A stretch of 64,000 nucleotides of DNA from Catenulispora sp. GP43 (GTDB lineage Bacteria; Actinomycetota; Actinomycetes; Streptomycetales; Catenulisporaceae), in the NCBI RefSeq assembly GCF_041260665.1, contig NZ_JBGCCT010000005.1, positions 248,001 to 312,000 on the forward strand, given 5' to 3'. Made by a program: the position numbers and the translations under genes. Below the pieces are notes generated by a model. It was not told the origin of the DNA and did not search any database. It saw only the letters and a program-made list of their open reading frames with translations. Below are positions 1 through 8,560 of the stretch, piece by piece (within the stretch, counting starts at the first letter, position 1; each line of letters starts with the position of its first letter).

Positions 1-800
1 GTGTTGAGGGCGACCAGGATGTCGGCGTCGGGGCGCGGGCTGGTGAAGGCGATGTCGTCGATGCCGGTCAGGCCGCTGCCGAGGGTTTCGATGCAGCCGT
101 GCGAGCCGTCGGCGCGGATCGGGATGCGAAGGAGCGTGCCCCGGTCGGTGTTGGTGACGTAGAGCGCGCCGTCGTGGACCTTGATGCCGTTCACACCGAG
201 TACGCCCGTCGAGGCCAGGCTCGAGTCGTCGGACCAGGTGCTGACGGCATGACTGCGCGGGTCGACCCGGGAAATGGTTCCGAGCAGCGAGTCGGTGACG
301 TAGAGGTAGCGTTCTTGCTCGTCGAAGGCGATCCCGTTGGGGAAGCCGGTGGCCGGCAGCGCGGCGATCTGGGTCTGCACGCCCTGCGGCGTGATGCGCC
401 AGACGCCCTGGCGGGAGTCGCCTGTGCACAGCAGGGCGTACAGGTCGCCCCGGTGGTCGCGGACCAGGCCCATGGCCAGGCTGGTGTGCTTGCCGAAGGC
501 GCACCCGGTGTCGGGCGAGGACGGCAGCGGGATCGTCTGCTTCACGGAGCCGTCCAGGCCGACCCGCACGATCTGGTCCTTGTAGGACAGGCTGAGGTCG
601 GCTGTGCCGTCCGGCTCGAGGGCGATGTTCTCGGGAGTCTGTTCGTCGGTGAACGAGAACTGTGTGATGACGTGGGGGTCGCTGACCGGCCACGTCGCGG
701 CTCCCGCCGCGGTGACGGAGTCGAGGGTGAGGCACAGACCGCAGGCGGCGATGGCCGCGAGTCTTTGGAGCCGCTGACGAGTGGTGGTGAAGCTGCTCAT
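1..800 (-). CDS. secreted SMP-30/gluconolactonase-like beta-propeller protein (3' end beyond window)
   Basis: The reverse strand is open from an ATG at 800 to the left edge (about 266 codons seen, no stop). GAGAAAGAG lies just before the ATG. The product starts with a signal peptide (basic stretch TTRQRLQRL, hydrophobic core, Ala-rich end near residue 35). It then has repeated propeller-like motifs such as PNGIAFDEQERYLYVTDS and GVNGIKVHDGALYVTNTD, as in SMP-30/NHL proteins. A hydrolytic (lactonase-type) or binding role outside the cell is inferred from family only. It lies downstream of, and in the same direction as, the S53 protease, with a hairpin between them. Confidence 0.8.
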   Translation of the reverse strand, partial: MSSFTTTRQRLQRLAAIAACGLCLTLDSVTAAGAATWPVSDPHVITQFSFTDEQTPENIALEPDGTADLSLSYKDQIVRVGLDGSVKQTIPLPSSPDTGCAFGKHTSLAMGLVRDHRGDLYALLCTGDSRQGVWRITPQGVQTQIAALPATGFPNGIAFDEQERYLYVTDSLLGTISRVDPRSHAVSTWSDDSSLASTGVLGVNGIKVHDGALYVTNTDRGTLLRIPIRADGSHGCIETLGSGLTGIDDIAFTSPRPDADILVALN

Positions 801-844
801 TTTTGCTCTTTCTCAATACTCGAGTTTGCGGGGCGCTGCGCCCG

Positions 845-878
845 CTGGCATCGCCATGCCTTGGCATGGCGATGCCAG
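845..878. terminator. perfect inverted repeat, probable terminator of the S53 protease gene
   Basis: CTGGCATCGCCATGCC and GGCATGGCGATGCCAG form a 16-bp perfect inverted repeat separated by TT, directly after the protease stop on the minus strand. There is no clear U tract. Confidence 0.6.
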
Positions 879-885
879 CAGACGA

Positions 886-2160
886 TCAGAACGCGGAGAT
901 CCCGTTGGGGGTGCCGATTCCGGTGGGTCCGTCGTAGCCGGTGACGGCGTTGCACTGGTAGTCGCCGCCGCAGTCCTGGAACGTGACGTTGTTGCCGCTG
1001 ACCACGTCGTTCAGTCCGGCCTTGGCGCCGGGGGCGTAGAAGGCGGAGGCGTTGTTGTACTTGGCGGGGTTGCCGGCTAGGGCGATGACGCCGGCGATGA
1101 AGGGGGAGGAGGCGCTGGTGCCGCCGACGACGTTCCAGCCGGAGGGTAGGCCTTCCAGGTCGGGGGTGTCGGTGACGTAGATGGCGGGGCCGGTTTGCGG
1201 GTCGGCGTCGGCGGCGACGTCGGCGACCATGCGGCCGGGGCAGTTGGCGTCGGTCTGCCACGTGGGCTTGTCGACCCAGGCGGAGCAGCCGGAGCCGGCG
1301 CCTTGCCAGGCGGTCTCGGACCAGCCGCGGGTGTTGGTGGCTTTGGTCAGTGAGGTGCCGCCGACGGAGATCACCGAGGAGAACACGGCTGGTTCGGCCG
1401 GGATGCCGTAGCCGCTGTCGCCGGAGGAGGCGACGATGGCCACGCCGGGGTGGGTGTAGTAGGCGGTGTCGGCGGGGGTGACGCTGGATTCGGTGGCGCC
1501 GTAGCTGTTGGAGACTTCGGTGGCGCCGAGTTTGACGGCGGTGTCGACGGATTTGCCGAGGTCGTCGCCGGTTGCTTGGTCGGCTTCCACCAGCAGGATC
1601 TTGCATTGCGGGCAGGCGGCGGAGACCATGTCCAGGTCCAGGGCGATTTCCACGCCCCAGCCCTGGTCGGCCGGCACCGGGGTGGTGGTGCCTTGTTCGT
1701 TGACTTTGGTGAAGCAGCCGTTGGCGGTGGTGCAGGCCGACAGTCCGTAGGTGGAGCGGTAGACCGCGAGGTCTGCCTCGGCGGTGGGGTCATCGCCGGC
1801 GTCGACGATGGCCACGGTCTGGTTGGCGCCGCCGGTGGACGGCAGGTTGTAGGCCGAATGCAGGTCCGCGGGGCCGAAACCGGCCGGCAGGGTGGCGGCA
1901 GCCGCGTTCGCGGCGCCGACCCGGCCGATGTGTGCGGGCTCATGCACATCGGTGCGGGCTTGGGCGAAGCAGCGGTCGAAGCCGGGCTTGGCGGCGGCGC
2001 ACACGTTCTTCACGTTGGCCGAGGTTTTGCTGTGGACGGCGGTGACGGTGGCGGTGGCGGTGCTGGCGTTGGCTGGCGTCACCGCGGCCGCGATCGTGCC
2101 GACGGCCAGCACAGTGGCCCCCAGCACCCCGTACAGCCGGTGGTTTCCTATTCGAGGCAT
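886..2160 (-). CDS. secreted S53 family (sedolisin-type) serine peptidase, 424 aa
   Basis: The start is the ATG at 2160, which begins a clear signal peptide (GVLGATVLAVGTIAAAV, Ala-rich cleavage region near residue 32). The catalytic set of the S53 Ser-Glu-Asp family is visible: Glu171 and Asp175 in VEIALDLDM, an oxyanion-type Asp248 in SSGDSG, and Ser349 in GGTSASSP. Residues 53-78 are a Cys-containing linker (VCAAAKPGFDRCFAQ). The large N-terminal prodomain of many sedolisins is missing, so the protein is shorter than usual. It lies 14 bp after the 661-aa secreted protein on the same strand, so the two are probably cotranscribed. Role: extracellular protein breakdown. Substrate unknown. Confidence 0.85.
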   Translation of the reverse strand: MPRIGNHRLYGVLGATVLAVGTIAAAVTPANASTATATVTAVHSKTSANVKNVCAAAKPGFDRCFAQARTDVHEPAHIGRVGAANAAAATLPAGFGPADLHSAYNLPSTGGANQTVAIVDAGDDPTAEADLAVYRSTYGLSACTTANGCFTKVNEQGTTTPVPADQGWGVEIALDLDMVSAACPQCKILLVEADQATGDDLGKSVDTAVKLGATEVSNSYGATESSVTPADTAYYTHPGVAIVASSGDSGYGIPAEPAVFSSVISVGGTSLTKATNTRGWSETAWQGAGSGCSAWVDKPTWQTDANCPGRMVADVAADADPQTGPAIYVTDTPDLEGLPSGWNVVGGTSASSPFIAGVIALAGNPAKYNNASAFYAPGAKAGLNDVVSGNNVTFQDCGGDYQCNAVTGYDGPTGIGTPNGISAF

Positions 2161-2174
2161 GTTCCTGGTCCCCC

Positions 2175-4160
2175 TCAGCCGATGGTGTAGGCGTTGGCGA
2201 TGGTCTGGCTGATCGAGCCGCCGAGCGTGTCGGTGGCGGTGACCTTCAGCCAGGGCGTGGCACCCTTCGCGCCGTTCTTCCACAGCACGGCGAAGTGGCC
2301 CTGACCGGCCGGAACCACCGAGGCCGCCGTCCAGGTCGCACCCTTGTCGTAGGACACCGACACCGTCGCGCCCGTGATCGCCGCCTGCGAACCGACGCCG
2401 CCGTACGACTGGTGGCCGACGTTCAGCAGCATCGCGGCCACCGGGCCGTGGGTGGTGTTCATGTCGTCACTGGCCAGTTGGTAGTTCAGGTTCAGCACCG
2501 GCAGCACCGAGCACGCCGTCGTGCTGCTGCTCTGCACGTAGCAGGTGTCGGCGGCGGGGAGGGCCCACTGCGCGTCCGCCGTCGGGTTGTAGGGCACGGT
2601 GACGTCGGTGTGCGTCGCCGTGGACTGGGTGAGCGGGGACCCGGAGAGGTCCTCGTCGTACACCATGCGGTAGGTGCCGGGCTGCTGCGACTGGCCGGTG
2701 AGGGTGGTGCCGCCGTAGCCGACGCCCGAGAAGACCTGGGTGCCGTCGCGGTAAACGGTCACGTTGCTGACGTTCTGGTACGAGAAGCCGCCGAAGCTGT
2801 CCGGCGAGCTGTCCTGGACTTCGTTCAGCCCGAGCGCCACCGTGTCGCCGTCGGCGCAGGACCGACACCAGGTGGGGGCCTGGTACTGGCCGACCTGCGG
2901 GGCCAGCGGGCCGTGACCCCAGGTCCGCGATATCACGGTCGGACCGGCGTAGGCCGGCGCGTCGGTGCCGAAGGCCGTGTACTGGGAGTAGCGGGACGGC
3001 GGTTCGTTCGCGGCGGACTGCGAGATGCCCACGCCGTCGAGCGGTGCGTTGTAGTACGTGGTCAGGCGCTCCGGGACCGGGATGACGTAGCCGATGCCGA
3101 AGCCGCCGAGCTGCGGTCCGGACATCGCGTTCATGTACAGGCCCTGGTGGCTGGTGTTGCCGGGGTCGGTGTCGATGGTGTTGTGGATCGTGGTCAACTT
3201 CGAGGCGTCGACCGGGTAGCTCTGGTTCGCGTCGATGTGGTCGGCGGCCGGGTACATCAGGTCGTAGCGGTAGTGGTCCGCGCTGCCGGCCGGGTTCGAA
3301 CCGCCCCAGCTGATCAGCTGGAACGCGAATCCGCCGACCTGCGCCGGGGCGGTGGGGGTGACGTAGGTCGGTCCGGCGGAGCCCGCCAACAGGGTGCTGG
3401 GCTGTCCTGTGAGGTCGGTGCGGGTGAACAGGATGAGGTCGTTGTCGTTGACCGTGGGCCGGGGCGTCTTCGCCGTCAGCGGCACGGTCGCCAGGCGTTC
3501 GTCGGCGGTCACGGTGCTCACGCCGGTGTCGGCGACGGTGATATCAGTGTTCGTCACGATGTGCGCCGACGTGTTGTTCCCCGCCGCGTCGAAGGTTGCG
3601 TAGATGGTGGTGGCCGAGTAGTGGCCGGCCGGCACCGCGAGCCGCGCCACGCCGTTGGTCAGCGGGATCGGGGGCAGGGAGACCCGGTGGGCGTCGTCCA
3701 CGTCGGTCAGGAAGGTCAGACCGCTGGCACCGGCTCCGTCCGAGTCCACGCCGTTGATCTGCAGGATGTGCAGCGGGTAGTACGGAACCGCCGCGGGGGC
3801 GCTCGCCACCTCCAGCGCCGGAATCTCGTATTGCGATGCCACGAACTGTGCCGGCGCGGTCGTCACCGAGTCGGGGATGACATAGGCGTGCTGCGCGTCC
3901 GGTGCGTAGCGCACGGCCGGAGCGGTCTTGCCGCTCGGATCCAGCACCGTGACGGTCGCGGTGGGGCCGGAGCCGCTGACCATCACGCGGTCGCCGTTCG
4001 GCAAGGTGGTGGTCTGTGGCGCTGTGGCCGGGTGAGCAGGGAAGATCCCCGGCCTGGAAACGGGAGGCGGCGCGGTCGCCGCGGCGCTGCCGGCGGCGGT
4101 GGCCAGGCCCAGAGCCATGGCCGCCGCCAGGGTCGGGACGCGGCGGATGCGTGCTAGCAC
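2175..4160 (-). CDS. large secreted protein resembling S8-protease flanking domains without a peptidase core, 661 aa
   Basis: I chose the GTG at 4160 because GGAGGA sits seven bases upstream and it opens a signal peptide (RIRRVPTLAAAMALGLATA). After it comes a segment like the N-terminus of long actinobacterial S8 proteases (TLPNGDRVMVSG, then a YVIPD strand). The extreme C-terminus (SVSYDKGATWTAA to TIANAYTIG) resembles the beta-sandwich tail of the same proteases. I find no DTG, HGTH or GTSxSxP motif between them, so no protease activity is predicted. Neighbour: the S53 protease 14 bp downstream. A scaffold or substrate-binding role beside that protease is my inference. Function unknown. 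Confidence 0.75.
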   Translation of the reverse strand: MLARIRRVPTLAAAMALGLATAAGSAAATAPPPVSRPGIFPAHPATAPQTTTLPNGDRVMVSGSGPTATVTVLDPSGKTAPAVRYAPDAQHAYVIPDSVTTAPAQFVASQYEIPALEVASAPAAVPYYPLHILQINGVDSDGAGASGLTFLTDVDDAHRVSLPPIPLTNGVARLAVPAGHYSATTIYATFDAAGNNTSAHIVTNTDITVADTGVSTVTADERLATVPLTAKTPRPTVNDNDLILFTRTDLTGQPSTLLAGSAGPTYVTPTAPAQVGGFAFQLISWGGSNPAGSADHYRYDLMYPAADHIDANQSYPVDASKLTTIHNTIDTDPGNTSHQGLYMNAMSGPQLGGFGIGYVIPVPERLTTYYNAPLDGVGISQSAANEPPSRYSQYTAFGTDAPAYAGPTVISRTWGHGPLAPQVGQYQAPTWCRSCADGDTVALGLNEVQDSSPDSFGGFSYQNVSNVTVYRDGTQVFSGVGYGGTTLTGQSQQPGTYRMVYDEDLSGSPLTQSTATHTDVTVPYNPTADAQWALPAADTCYVQSSSTTACSVLPVLNLNYQLASDDMNTTHGPVAAMLLNVGHQSYGGVGSQAAITGATVSVSYDKGATWTAASVVPAGQGHFAVLWKNGAKGATPWLKVTATDTLGGSISQTIANAYTIG

Positions 4161-4186
4161 AAGTGGTTCCTCCAGATCGTCGGATC

Positions 4187-4221
4187 GGCTCCGGCGTGTG
4201 GATGTGCCCACACGCGGAGCC
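4187..4221 (-). terminator. GC-rich hairpin between two secreted-protein genes
   Basis: GGCTCCG-g-CGTGTGG pairs with CCACACG-CGGAGCC around a short loop, with one bulge. It lies downstream of the 121-aa gene and 26 bp before the GTG of the next gene on the same strand, so it could terminate the first or form a 5' leader of the second. The rest of 4161-4327 shows only an AT-richer stretch near 4255-4290 that may hold the promoter. Confidence 0.4.
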
Positions 4222-4327
4222 TTGTGCCTCTTGAGTACCGACGCCCTGGAGGGGGCAAAAAGTTATGCGTGTTCTTATATTCGTACTCTCATGTTTCACG
4301 AAGCGAGACGCGACCGCCGCGGCTTCG

Positions 4328-4693
4328 CTAGACGAAGAGCACCGAACGCAGCTTCAAGCGCTCACTGCCGTGGCCGGTGAACGGCTGGAGGCGGAAGGAG
4401 TCGCCCCGGCAGCCGGGGCCGGTGAAGACGATGGCCGCCGCGTCCGTGAAGTTGAGCGGCGAGTCCGCGGGGGCCGAAGTGTCGGGATCCGCGACCTGCG
4501 GCAGCGTGACGCACTCCTGGCTGGGCGGGTCCATCAGGAGGCCCTGTTGGGCCGAACCGGCGGCGTCGATGTACCGGTAGCTGAACCCGCCGGTCGCGGT
4601 GCCCGCGGCGTTCGCGGCGTTCGCGGCGACGGGGGTCGCCGCGATGAGCATCCCGGCGCCGAACACGGCGGCGACGATCTTGCCAACTCGCAT
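4328..4693 (-). CDS. small secreted protein of unknown function, 121 aa
   Basis: The ATG at 4693 follows GGAAGAGG by seven bases and starts a signal peptide (MRVGKIVAAVFGAGMLIAA, ending near AANAA). The mature part of about 95 residues has two cysteines (QECVTL and GPGCRGDSFRL) that could form one disulphide, and ends RLKLRSVLFV. I do not recognise a family. It is the first gene of a leftward block of secreted proteins. Upstream, 4694-4986 is non-coding and contains a Crp-like palindrome belonging to the divergent gene. Confidence 0.65.
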   Translation of the reverse strand: MRVGKIVAAVFGAGMLIAATPVAANAANAAGTATGGFSYRYIDAAGSAQQGLLMDPPSQECVTLPQVADPDTSAPADSPLNFTDAAAIVFTGPGCRGDSFRLQPFTGHGSERLKLRSVLFV

Positions 4694-4914
4694 GGTCGTA
4701 CCTCTTCCCTGGTTCCAGATCAAGATCCACTTGAGTCTGTACCGCGGCTTCCGGCCGCCCGGGCAGCGACACGCCGGGTCACCCGAAAGTGGCGGGCCGG
4801 ACAGGGTCCGGCGAAGGGGCGGATCGCGCCGGTGGACCAAGCAACGTGAGAATTCTTCAGCTCACCTCTTCCTACTGGCGGGTAGCTGGGATTACCCTTC
4901 CGGACACGGCTCGC

Positions 4915-4930
4915 TGTGACGACGGTCACA
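4915..4930. promoter_or_regulatory. Crp/FNR-type palindrome TGTGA-N6-TCACA
   Basis: TGTGACGACGGTCACA matches the classic Crp/GlxR half-sites exactly (TGTGA, six bases, TCACA), and the palindrome extends to CTGTGAC/GTCACAG. It is 57 bp before the ATG of the DUF3068 gene and 222 bp before the divergent small secreted protein. Confidence 0.6.
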
Positions 4931-4986
4931 GAAGCCGGTTCCGTGCGCTTCTTCCCTGTCCCCGGGCTCGTCAGGAATCGATAAAC

Positions 4987-6042
4987 ATGCGTAGATCAGT
5001 TCTCGCGTTCGTCGCTGGTGCCGTGGTGTGTGGTGCCGTCGCCGGGGTGATCCGGTTCAAGCTCGTGCCGGATGCCGAGCGCGTTCAGAGCGACCAGAAC
5101 ACCGTCACCCGGTATGCCGGGACGGCGTCCTATCTCGATCAGCAGGCTGTGGCCGGCGGGGATCTGGCGCACGCGTTCGTCAAGGGTGCGCCGTTCACGG
5201 CGGTGGAGACCGTCAAGGCGATCGGTATGCACGGCGATGTCGCGGTCCTGTCGGATGTGACCGCGATCAGCGGTGCCGGCGGGGTGCTCGGCAACCCGAG
5301 TTCGACGTGGGCGGTCGATCGCAAGACTCTGATGCCGGCCACCGCGCCGGCCGGGGTCGACGCCGACGCGCACCAGGGACTGGCTGTGGGCTTCGCCTTC
5401 TCTCCGGGCAAGCACGACTATCCGTGGTGGGACGGGGCGACCGCCACGCAGGCCACCGCCAAGTACGTGCGCAGCGAGAGCCACGTGGGCCGGTCCACCT
5501 ACGTGTACACCGTGGACGTCTCCGGCGCCCTGAAGGACCCGGGGACGCTGAAGCAGCTGCCGCCGGCGGTCCCGGTCTCCGTGCTCAAGGGACTGGCCGC
5601 GACGATGGCTCCGGACATGCAGAGTGCCCTGGCGGCGCTGCTGCCGCCGGGCGGCGACAGCGTACTGGTGCCGCTGACGTACACGTCGACGACGAAGACC
5701 ACGATGTACGTGGACCAGCTGACCGGCACCACCGTCGACGCCGACGCGCACCAGACGGTGACCGCGCAGATGAAGTCGAAGCTGGGGACGGTGCCGCTCA
5801 CAGCGGTCCTGGACGTCGACACCAAGATGTCGCCGGCCGGGATCGCGGACGCGGTCAAGCAGTCGAAGGACGACCAGTCGCAGCTGCTGTGGGAGGGCAC
5901 TGTGGCCCCGCTGGCCCTGACGATCCTCGCCCTGGCGTTCATCGTCGGCGCGGTGATGGTGGGCCGTCGCGGGCGGGTCGCGGCTGTGGATGGTGGAGCC
6001 GAAGGGCCAGCGCCGTTGGAAACGAGCGCTAAGGAAGAGTGA
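4987..6042 (+). CDS. DUF3068 (PorA-family) membrane protein, 351 aa
   Basis: The ATG at 4987 opens an N-terminal membrane anchor (SVLAFVAGAVVCGAVAGVI). A large extracytoplasmic domain follows, then a second membrane helix (PLALTILALAFIVGAVMVG) and a short charged cytoplasmic tail ending TSAKEE. This topology and motifs such as NPSSTWAVDRKTLMP and HDYPWWDGAT fit the DUF3068 family, which is annotated as porin PorA-like in actinobacteria. The biochemical role is not established. No strong Shine-Dalgarno sequence is seen. A Crp-like palindrome lies 57 bp upstream, suggesting carbon- or cAMP-linked control. It converges on the GH5 gene. Confidence 0.75.
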   Translation: MRRSVLAFVAGAVVCGAVAGVIRFKLVPDAERVQSDQNTVTRYAGTASYLDQQAVAGGDLAHAFVKGAPFTAVETVKAIGMHGDVAVLSDVTAISGAGGVLGNPSSTWAVDRKTLMPATAPAGVDADAHQGLAVGFAFSPGKHDYPWWDGATATQATAKYVRSESHVGRSTYVYTVDVSGALKDPGTLKQLPPAVPVSVLKGLAATMAPDMQSALAALLPPGGDSVLVPLTYTSTTKTTMYVDQLTGTTVDADAHQTVTAQMKSKLGTVPLTAVLDVDTKMSPAGIADAVKQSKDDQSQLLWEGTVAPLALTILALAFIVGAVMVGRRGRVAAVDGGAEGPAPLETSAKEE

Positions 6043-6062
6043 ACCGGCATCTGGCTGGTCTT

Positions 6063-6107
6063 GTGGCGGCGACTGCGGGCGACTGTGTTCGTCCGAGTCG
6101 CCGCCAC
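6063..6107. terminator. bidirectional hairpin between convergent DUF3068 and GH5 genes
   Basis: GTGGCGGCGACT at 6063 pairs perfectly with AGTCGCCGCCAC ending at 6107, with about 21 bases of loop, in the 73-bp space between two convergent stops. Confidence 0.6.
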
Positions 6108-6115
6108 GAAGATGT

Positions 6116-7606
6116 TCAGCGTCGGCGTACGGTGACCGTGATGGAGCCTCCGTGCGTCGCGCCGGTGGCGAAGACCAGCACTCTTCCCGCCGTGTTCGAC
6201 CCGGTCGGCGGAATCGTCACGGCCACTGCCCGGCCGGACACCGAGACGGTGGCGTTGTCCGGATAGACGGTGCCGGGCAGCACGATTTCGGTGACTGGCA
6301 AGGCTTTCCGGCTCGGTGTGTAGCTCAGGGTGTAGGTGCCGGACGTGGAGTCGAAAGCCGAATCAGTGGGAGTGCCGGCCACCGCCGATGCGAAGGGCAC
6401 GAACATGGGAGCCTCGCCCGGAAGCGGGTTCCCGGCCTTGTCCAGCGGCGCGTACCCGCCGGTCCCCAAACCCCAGTACCAGCGGGTCCACCCGGTCGCG
6501 AACGACGGCATCGCCTTCATCTGGGCCACGATCAGGGCCGCGTTCCCCGGCGTGCTGGTGTTCTCGCCCCACTCGCCCACGATCACCGGCATCCCGTGCG
6601 CCTTCGGGTAGGCGGTGATGGCGGCCACGTAGTTGTCGACGAAGCCGTCCGTCGGGTTCCAGTCCTGCCCGTCTTCGACGGCCGTGTCATAGAAGTGCGG
6701 CGCGTACCCGATCCGGGACACCCCGGCACGCGGGTCGGTGAAGCCCGGCAGCGCGGTCGGCACGCCTTCCCCGACCAACACCGTCGGTTCCACGAACAGC
6801 CAGGACTGCTGATCCGCCTTCCGGATGGCGGAGATCAGCCGCTTGTACATCTCCTGCAGCCGGCCCTGCTCCAGCGCTCGCGAGGAGGCGATCAGCACCG
6901 CGGGATCGGACGGGTCGCCGAGCGCGGGGCCGCTCGGCTCGTTGAAGAGGTCATAGCCCAGAAGGCTCGGATGCGACCGCAGCGCCGTGGCGACGTGCTG
7001 GTAGAACGCCGTCTGGGCGGCCCGCAGATCCGCGTCGTCGTAGAGGTGCCGGAACGCCGCCTGTACCGAGGGCTCGAAGTACTCGCTGAACCAGTCGTCG
7101 GGGATCGGGGTGAACGGCAGTCCGTCGTCCCGGGTCGCCCACGCCGGGATGCCGTCCTGGCCGCCGCCGAAGTAGGGCCCGTAAACGTCCTGGTGGAAAT
7201 CGACCAGGACGCGCAAGCCGTACCGGTCTGCTGCCGACATCAGTTGCTGGATGCGCCCCATCGCGGCGTCGTCGTACACGCCCGGAGCCGGCTCCAGCCG
7301 GGCCCAGGTGATGTCCAGCCGGATCAGGTTGAATCCGCGTTCCGCGATGGCCCGGATGTCATCCGGCGTGGACTCGTCGTACTTGTCGAGGTTGAAGCCG
7401 CGCAGGTCCAGGGCCCGGCCGGAGGAGTCGGCCAGCCGGGTGACACCGTCCGGCGTGACCACGGTCCCGGGCACGGACAACGCGGACAGCGGAGCCGGTG
7501 CGGGCGGAGCGGCGCGCGCCGCGCCGGGAAGAGCGACGACGGCCGCGACTGTCGCCGCGAGGGCCGTGGCGGCGAGACGGAAACGCAGACGTGCGGGTGT
7601 TCGCAT
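6116..7606 (-). CDS. secreted GH5 glycosidase, endoglycosylceramidase-like, 496 aa
   Basis: The ATG at 7606 has GGGAGGTC just upstream and starts a basic signal peptide (MRTPARLRFRLAATALAAT). The TIM-barrel carries GH5 signatures: LRGFNLDKYDES at the first strand, FNLIRLDITWARLEP, VLVDFHQDVYG, the acid/base Glu in LLGYDLFNEP, APHFYD, and the nucleophile Glu in VIVGEWGEN. The order LRGFN, DFHQD, LFNEP, GEWGE is that of endoglycoceramidase-type GH5 enzymes. The last 100 residues look like a beta-rich accessory domain (TVSVSGRAVAVTI). The likely substrate is glycolipid or another beta-glycoside outside the cell. The exact substrate cannot be read from sequence. Confidence 0.88.
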   Translation of the reverse strand: MRTPARLRFRLAATALAATVAAVVALPGAARAAPPAPAPLSALSVPGTVVTPDGVTRLADSSGRALDLRGFNLDKYDESTPDDIRAIAERGFNLIRLDITWARLEPAPGVYDDAAMGRIQQLMSAADRYGLRVLVDFHQDVYGPYFGGGQDGIPAWATRDDGLPFTPIPDDWFSEYFEPSVQAAFRHLYDDADLRAAQTAFYQHVATALRSHPSLLGYDLFNEPSGPALGDPSDPAVLIASSRALEQGRLQEMYKRLISAIRKADQQSWLFVEPTVLVGEGVPTALPGFTDPRAGVSRIGYAPHFYDTAVEDGQDWNPTDGFVDNYVAAITAYPKAHGMPVIVGEWGENTSTPGNAALIVAQMKAMPSFATGWTRWYWGLGTGGYAPLDKAGNPLPGEAPMFVPFASAVAGTPTDSAFDSTSGTYTLSYTPSRKALPVTEIVLPGTVYPDNATVSVSGRAVAVTIPPTGSNTAGRVLVFATGATHGGSITVTVRRR

Positions 7607-7759
7607 GTGACCTCCCACGAAAGGATCGGTGGGGGGCACGGTACTGAGGATCATTCATGTTTTGAAGGGGCCGGCGGTTCCTTGCCGCGCAGCGTGAGCG
7701 TCGTTAACTTCCAGTGAGTAAGGCTACTGATTCACAGGACGAGCCCTAGGGAGACCGCC

Positions 7760-8476
7760 GTGGAACTGCCCGCCGTCGTGTCGCAGGAGGAATGGCGCGA
7801 AGCCCGGACCGCACTGCTCAAGGAGGAGAAGGCGGCCACCGCCGCGCTGGACCGGATCGCCGAGCGCCGCCGCGCCCTGCCGATGGTCGAGGTGGTCAAG
7901 CCGTACACCTTCAAGGATCGCGACGGAGAGTCATCCTTGGCCGACCTGTTCGACGGCCGGCGTCAGCTGATCGTCTACCACTTCATGTGGATGGGCGACG
8001 CCGGCTGCTCGAGCTGCTCGATGGTCGCCGACAACATGGGCCACCCGGCCCACCTGGGAGCCGCCGACACGAACCTGGTCATGGTGACGCGCGCGCCGTG
8101 GCCGGACATCGACCGGTTCCAGCGGCGCATGGGATGGAGCACGCCTTGGTACTCCTCCTGCGACTCCGACTTCAACTACGACTTCCACGTGACCAGCGAC
8201 CCGGAGGTCGCCCCGGTCGAGTACAACTACATGAACCAGGCCGAGCTGGAGGCGAAGGGGATGGACTACGCCCTCAGCGGCGACAACCCCGGCCTCAGTG
8301 TCTTCCTCCGGGACGGCGACCGGATCTTCCACACCTACTCCGCCTACGCCCGGGGCTGCGAGGCGCTGGTCGGCACCTACACCTACCTCGACCTGACACC
8401 GCTGGGACGCCAGCTGCACATCACTGAGTTCCCCCACCACGATACGTACGACGGCGCCGCACACCACTGCCACTGA
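7760..8476 (+). CDS. DUF899 thioredoxin-fold family protein, 238 aa
   Basis: The ATG at 7760 gives a soluble protein with the DUF899 hallmarks: an N-terminal helical region (VVSQEEWREARTALLKEEKA), PMVEVVKPYTFKDRDG, then a thioredoxin-like core with VYHFMWMGDAGCSSCSM. The Cys pair CSSC sits where thioredoxins have their redox motif. A His-rich C-terminus follows (FPHHDTYDGAAHHCH). The family is widespread in actinobacteria and its reaction is unknown. A redox role is only suggested by the fold and the CSSC motif. No clear operon partner. Confidence 0.85.
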   Translation: MELPAVVSQEEWREARTALLKEEKAATAALDRIAERRRALPMVEVVKPYTFKDRDGESSLADLFDGRRQLIVYHFMWMGDAGCSSCSMVADNMGHPAHLGAADTNLVMVTRAPWPDIDRFQRRMGWSTPWYSSCDSDFNYDFHVTSDPEVAPVEYNYMNQAELEAKGMDYALSGDNPGLSVFLRDGDRIFHTYSAYARGCEALVGTYTYLDLTPLGRQLHITEFPHHDTYDGAAHHCH

Positions 8477-8515
8477 GCAAGCAGGGTTCGGTTCGGTTCG
8501 GCTCGGCTCGTCGAA

Positions 8516-8552
8516 GGCCGCCGCCGCGACCATCGCTGTCGCGGCGGCGGCC
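8516..8552. terminator. strong bidirectional terminator hairpin
   Basis: GGCCGCCGCCGCGAC pairs perfectly (15 bp) with GTCGCGGCGGCGGCC across a 7-base loop, between the convergent DUF899 and hydrolase genes. It is preceded by a short tandem run of TTCGG/CTCGG units (8486-8510). Confidence 0.75.
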
Positions 8553-8560
8553 CGCTTTGG

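Noticed and set aside
2295-4157. Long open frame opposite the 661-aa secreted protein
   Set aside because: Arg/Gly/Val-rich antisense shadow without motif, signal or ribosome site. The same holds for the other long antisense frames in the window, for example 34565-36600 on the plus strand.
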